In this document: positions 6,980-8,680 of the stretch, piece after piece
How the letters are laid out: each line of letters opens with the position of its first letter
Position numbering within the stretch: position 1 is the first letter of the stretch
From: an uncultured Collinsella sp.
GTDB lineage: Bacteria; Actinomycetota; Coriobacteriia; Coriobacteriales; Coriobacteriaceae
Reading direction: 5' to 3'
DNA length: 8,680 bases
Assembly: GCA_900549085.1 (NCBI GenBank)
Contig: URMO01000080.1
Location: 1-8,680 of the forward strand
The notes under the pieces: model-generated
Told to the model about the DNA's origin: nothing
Database searches by the model: none
The model's input: only the letters and a program-made list of their open reading frames with translations
Made by a program: the position numbers and the translations under genes

Positions 6980-7007
6980 GATAGGTGGGACATATGTCCC
7001 ACCTATC
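6980..7007 (-). terminator. Perfect 28-bp palindrome, probable terminator of the serine lyase gene
   Basis: Arms of 14 bases (GATAGGTGGGACAT and its exact complement) meet with no spacer, centred on CATATG. On the minus strand the palindrome begins 15 bases after the serine lyase stop codon and is followed by CTTTATC, a short imperfect U tract, as expected for an intrinsic terminator. As RNA it would form about 12 pairs with a four-base loop. Outside it, GCGA (6971-6974) and TCGC (7010-7013) add possible pairing. Complete symmetry also suits a dimeric regulator: the centre is about 70 bases upstream of the predicted transpeptidase transcription start. I favour the terminator. Confidence 0.65.
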
Positions 7008-7022
7008 GTTCGCTTTTGCTCG

Positions 7023-8630
7023 CTATCCGCATATTCCGCATTTCGCGCATGCCGAAAGCGCTGCCGGAGCCTGCGCGATGCCGCCCTTGGCCGTCTCGCG
7101 CAACGTGGCAGGCAGGGCGTGGCCCACCGAGAGCATGACGTGTGCCATCTGGTCAAACGGCACCAGGCTCTTGATGCCGGCAAGGGCGAGCTGCGCCGAG
7201 CTGAAGGCCGCGGCCACGCCGATGGCGTTGCGGTTTTGGCAGGGCACCTCGACAAGGCCGCCGACGGGGTCGCAAACGAGGCCCAACAGGTTGCTCAGTG
7301 CGATGGAGCTGGCGTCGAGCGCCTGCTCGGGAGTGCCGCCCATCATCTGGACCAGCGCGGCGGCGGCCATGGCGGCAGCGCTTCCAACCTCGGCCTGGCA
7401 TCCGCCCTCGGCGCCGGCGACGCAGGCGCTCGTGGTGAGGTTGAGGCCGATGGCGGCGGCGCAGTAGAGGGCTTCCATGACCTGTTCGTCGTCGAGCTGG
7501 AGGTGATCGGCGAGCGCCAGCACGCAGCCGGGGACGACGCCCGCGGAGCCGGCCGTGGGGGCGGCGACGATCACGCCCATGGTGGCGGAGCGCTCGAGCA
7601 CGGCCATCGCTCGGGCCACGGCATCGGTCTGAACGGGGCCCATCAGGCTTGCACTCAAATCGTTGCGGCCGGTGGCATCGACGAGCTTAGCCTCTCCGCC
7701 GATAAGCCCGCCGAGCGATCGCTGCGGATTGGCGATGGGGGCCGTGGTCTCCTCGCACATGACATCGAGCACGCGGCGCATGGCTGCGATAGCATGGGCC
7801 TCGCCGGTTAGACGCGCCTCGCGCACGGCCATAACGGCGCCAATATTTAGGCCGAGCTCGGCGCACGCATCGAGCAGCTGCTCGCCGTCGTCGAAGATCT
7901 CCTTGGCCGAGACGCCGGGGGAGAGCGACGAGGCCGAGCCCGGGAGCTCGATAAACGTGGCGTAATCGACATTGTCGAGCTTGCGCAGCATGGGGACGAC
8001 GGTGTCGTCGGGAGCGCCGTCGGTCTCAAATACGGAATAGGCCTGGCCGCCCACCTCGGTGCGGTAGGTGCGGCAGAAGGCGATGTTGACGTGTGCGTAG
8101 GCGAGCAGGTTCGTGAGCGCTGCGAGCACGCCGGGTACGTCATGGTGCGCCACGAAGAGCGTGGAATACATGCCCGAGATGTCGACGCCCACGCCGTTGA
8201 TGCGGCTGATGCGCATCTTGCCACCGCCGAGGCTCTCGCCGCGGACCTGTGCCGTGGCGCCCGTGTCGTCGACCATGTCGATGTCGACGGTGTTGGGATG
8301 GATGGAGGCGTCGTCGCCCTTGATGTCAAAGTGATAGTCGAGGCCCTGCTCGCGCGCGAGGTCAAAGGCCTGCTTGATGTTCTCGTCGTCGGTATCGAGG
8401 CCCAAGATACCCGCGACGAGCGCGCGGTCGGTGCCGTGGCCGCGGTAGGTGTGCGCGAAGGAGTTCCACAGGCCAAAGGTGACCTTAGTGATGCGTCCTT
8501 CCAGCAGGCTGGCGGCAACCTGGGCGCAGCGCAGGGCGCCGGCGGTGTGCGATGAGCTGGGGCCGACCATGACGGGGCCCAAGATCTCGAATGCCGAGGT
8601 CGTAGCTAGTGTTTGCGGCTTGCCTGCCAT
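7023..8630 (-). CDS. sdaA: L-serine ammonia-lyase, iron-sulphur dependent, single chain (beta-ACT-alpha)
   Basis: A 535-residue cytoplasmic enzyme that converts L-serine to pyruvate and ammonia with a 4Fe-4S cluster. The beta domain (about 12-150) holds the conserved GPSSSHTAG (23-31). An ACT-like domain (about 152-225, DISGMYSTLFVAHHDVPGVL) may sense an amino acid. The alpha domain (about 244-525) holds APTAGSAG (357-364) and the cluster cysteines C411, C453 and C464. Their spacings of 42 and 11 are the same as those I recall for the Legionella enzyme (C343, C385, C396). The order equals a fusion of Bacillus SdaAB and SdaAA. The C-terminal tail ends CAKCGICG, with C528, C531 and C534; one of these may be the tail cysteine that caps the cluster. 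The start at 8628-8630 is chosen for AGAAGGAG five bases upstream, over an ATG 42 bases earlier. The gene probably stands alone, ending at the adjacent palindrome. Confidence 0.95.
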   Translation of the reverse strand: MAGKPQTLATTSAFEILGPVMVGPSSSHTAGALRCAQVAASLLEGRITKVTFGLWNSFAHTYRGHGTDRALVAGILGLDTDDENIKQAFDLAREQGLDYHFDIKGDDASIHPNTVDIDMVDDTGATAQVRGESLGGGKMRISRINGVGVDISGMYSTLFVAHHDVPGVLAALTNLLAYAHVNIAFCRTYRTEVGGQAYSVFETDGAPDDTVVPMLRKLDNVDYATFIELPGSASSLSPGVSAKEIFDDGEQLLDACAELGLNIGAVMAVREARLTGEAHAIAAMRRVLDVMCEETTAPIANPQRSLGGLIGGEAKLVDATGRNDLSASLMGPVQTDAVARAMAVLERSATMGVIVAAPTAGSAGVVPGCVLALADHLQLDDEQVMEALYCAAAIGLNLTTSACVAGAEGGCQAEVGSAAAMAAAALVQMMGGTPEQALDASSIALSNLLGLVCDPVGGLVEVPCQNRNAIGVAAAFSSAQLALAGIKSLVPFDQMAHVMLSVGHALPATLRETAKGGIAQAPAALSACAKCGICG

Positions 8631-8635
8631 GGTTG

Positions 8636-8643
8636 CTCCTTCT
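8636..8643 (-). promoter_or_regulatory. Ribosome binding site that fixes the serine lyase start
   Basis: AGAAGGAG on the minus strand, five bases before the ATG at 8628-8630. The alternative upstream ATG at 8670-8672 would add 14 Arg/Pro-rich residues that are not part of the family core, and its own upstream region is almost wholly outside the window. The promoter of this gene is not visible. Confidence 0.85.
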
Positions 8644-8680
8644 CTATCCCGTCGTCCCGAGGGGCGGGGCATAAGGTCGC

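Noticed and set aside
7119..7811. Several plus-strand frames opposite the serine lyase
   Set aside because: They cover the strongly conserved alpha domain on the other strand and have His/Gly/Ala-rich compositions typical of antisense translation.

Overview
The window looks like chromosomal DNA of a GC-rich Gram-positive bacterium. My best guess is a gut member of the Coriobacteriia close to Collinsella. This is an inference from the GC-rich codon use, the strong AAAGGAG-type ribosome binding sites, and a membrane-anchored peptidoglycan-binding L,D-transpeptidase next to a MacB-type exporter. No marker gene proves the taxon. All six genes that I can support lie on the minus strand, so the biological reading order runs from right to left. 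I found no tRNA, rRNA, CRISPR array, transposase or phage gene.

In transcription order: (1) A single-chain iron-sulphur L-serine ammonia-lyase (7023-8630) starts just inside the right edge and is followed by a perfect 28-bp palindrome (6980-7007) that probably ends its transcript. (2) A promoter with a consensus -10 box (6930-6935) precedes a membrane-anchored L,D-transpeptidase (5136-6872) with peptidoglycan-binding repeats and a YkuD catalytic domain. (3) After a 9-bp GC-rich stem-loop (5042-5071) comes a tightly overlapping three-gene unit: membrane-fusion adaptor, MacB-type ATPase and FtsX/MacB permease (1605-5007). Its gene order matches yknXYZ of Bacillus. (4) A 215-bp gap (1390-1604) holds a perfect 18-bp inverted repeat with a 35-nt loop, then a possible promoter. 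(5) A radical SAM protein with a C-terminal SPASM-like cysteine cluster (1-1389) runs off the left edge and lacks its C-terminus.

The transpeptidase and the tripartite exporter both act at the cell envelope: the first cross-links or anchors to peptidoglycan, and the second probably exports a lipid, peptide or toxic compound. Sharing a promoter is possible, but the hairpin between them argues for at least partial separation. The serine lyase makes pyruvate and ammonia in the cytoplasm and appears unrelated. The radical SAM gene has no partner gene in view, so its substrate cannot be read from context.

Most of the window is ordinary core or semi-core genome. The parts most worth a second look are the two long inverted repeats between genes, the three-cysteine tail of the serine lyase, the unusual termini of the adaptor, and the unassigned radical SAM enzyme. 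I did not see clear evidence of a new multi-gene system.
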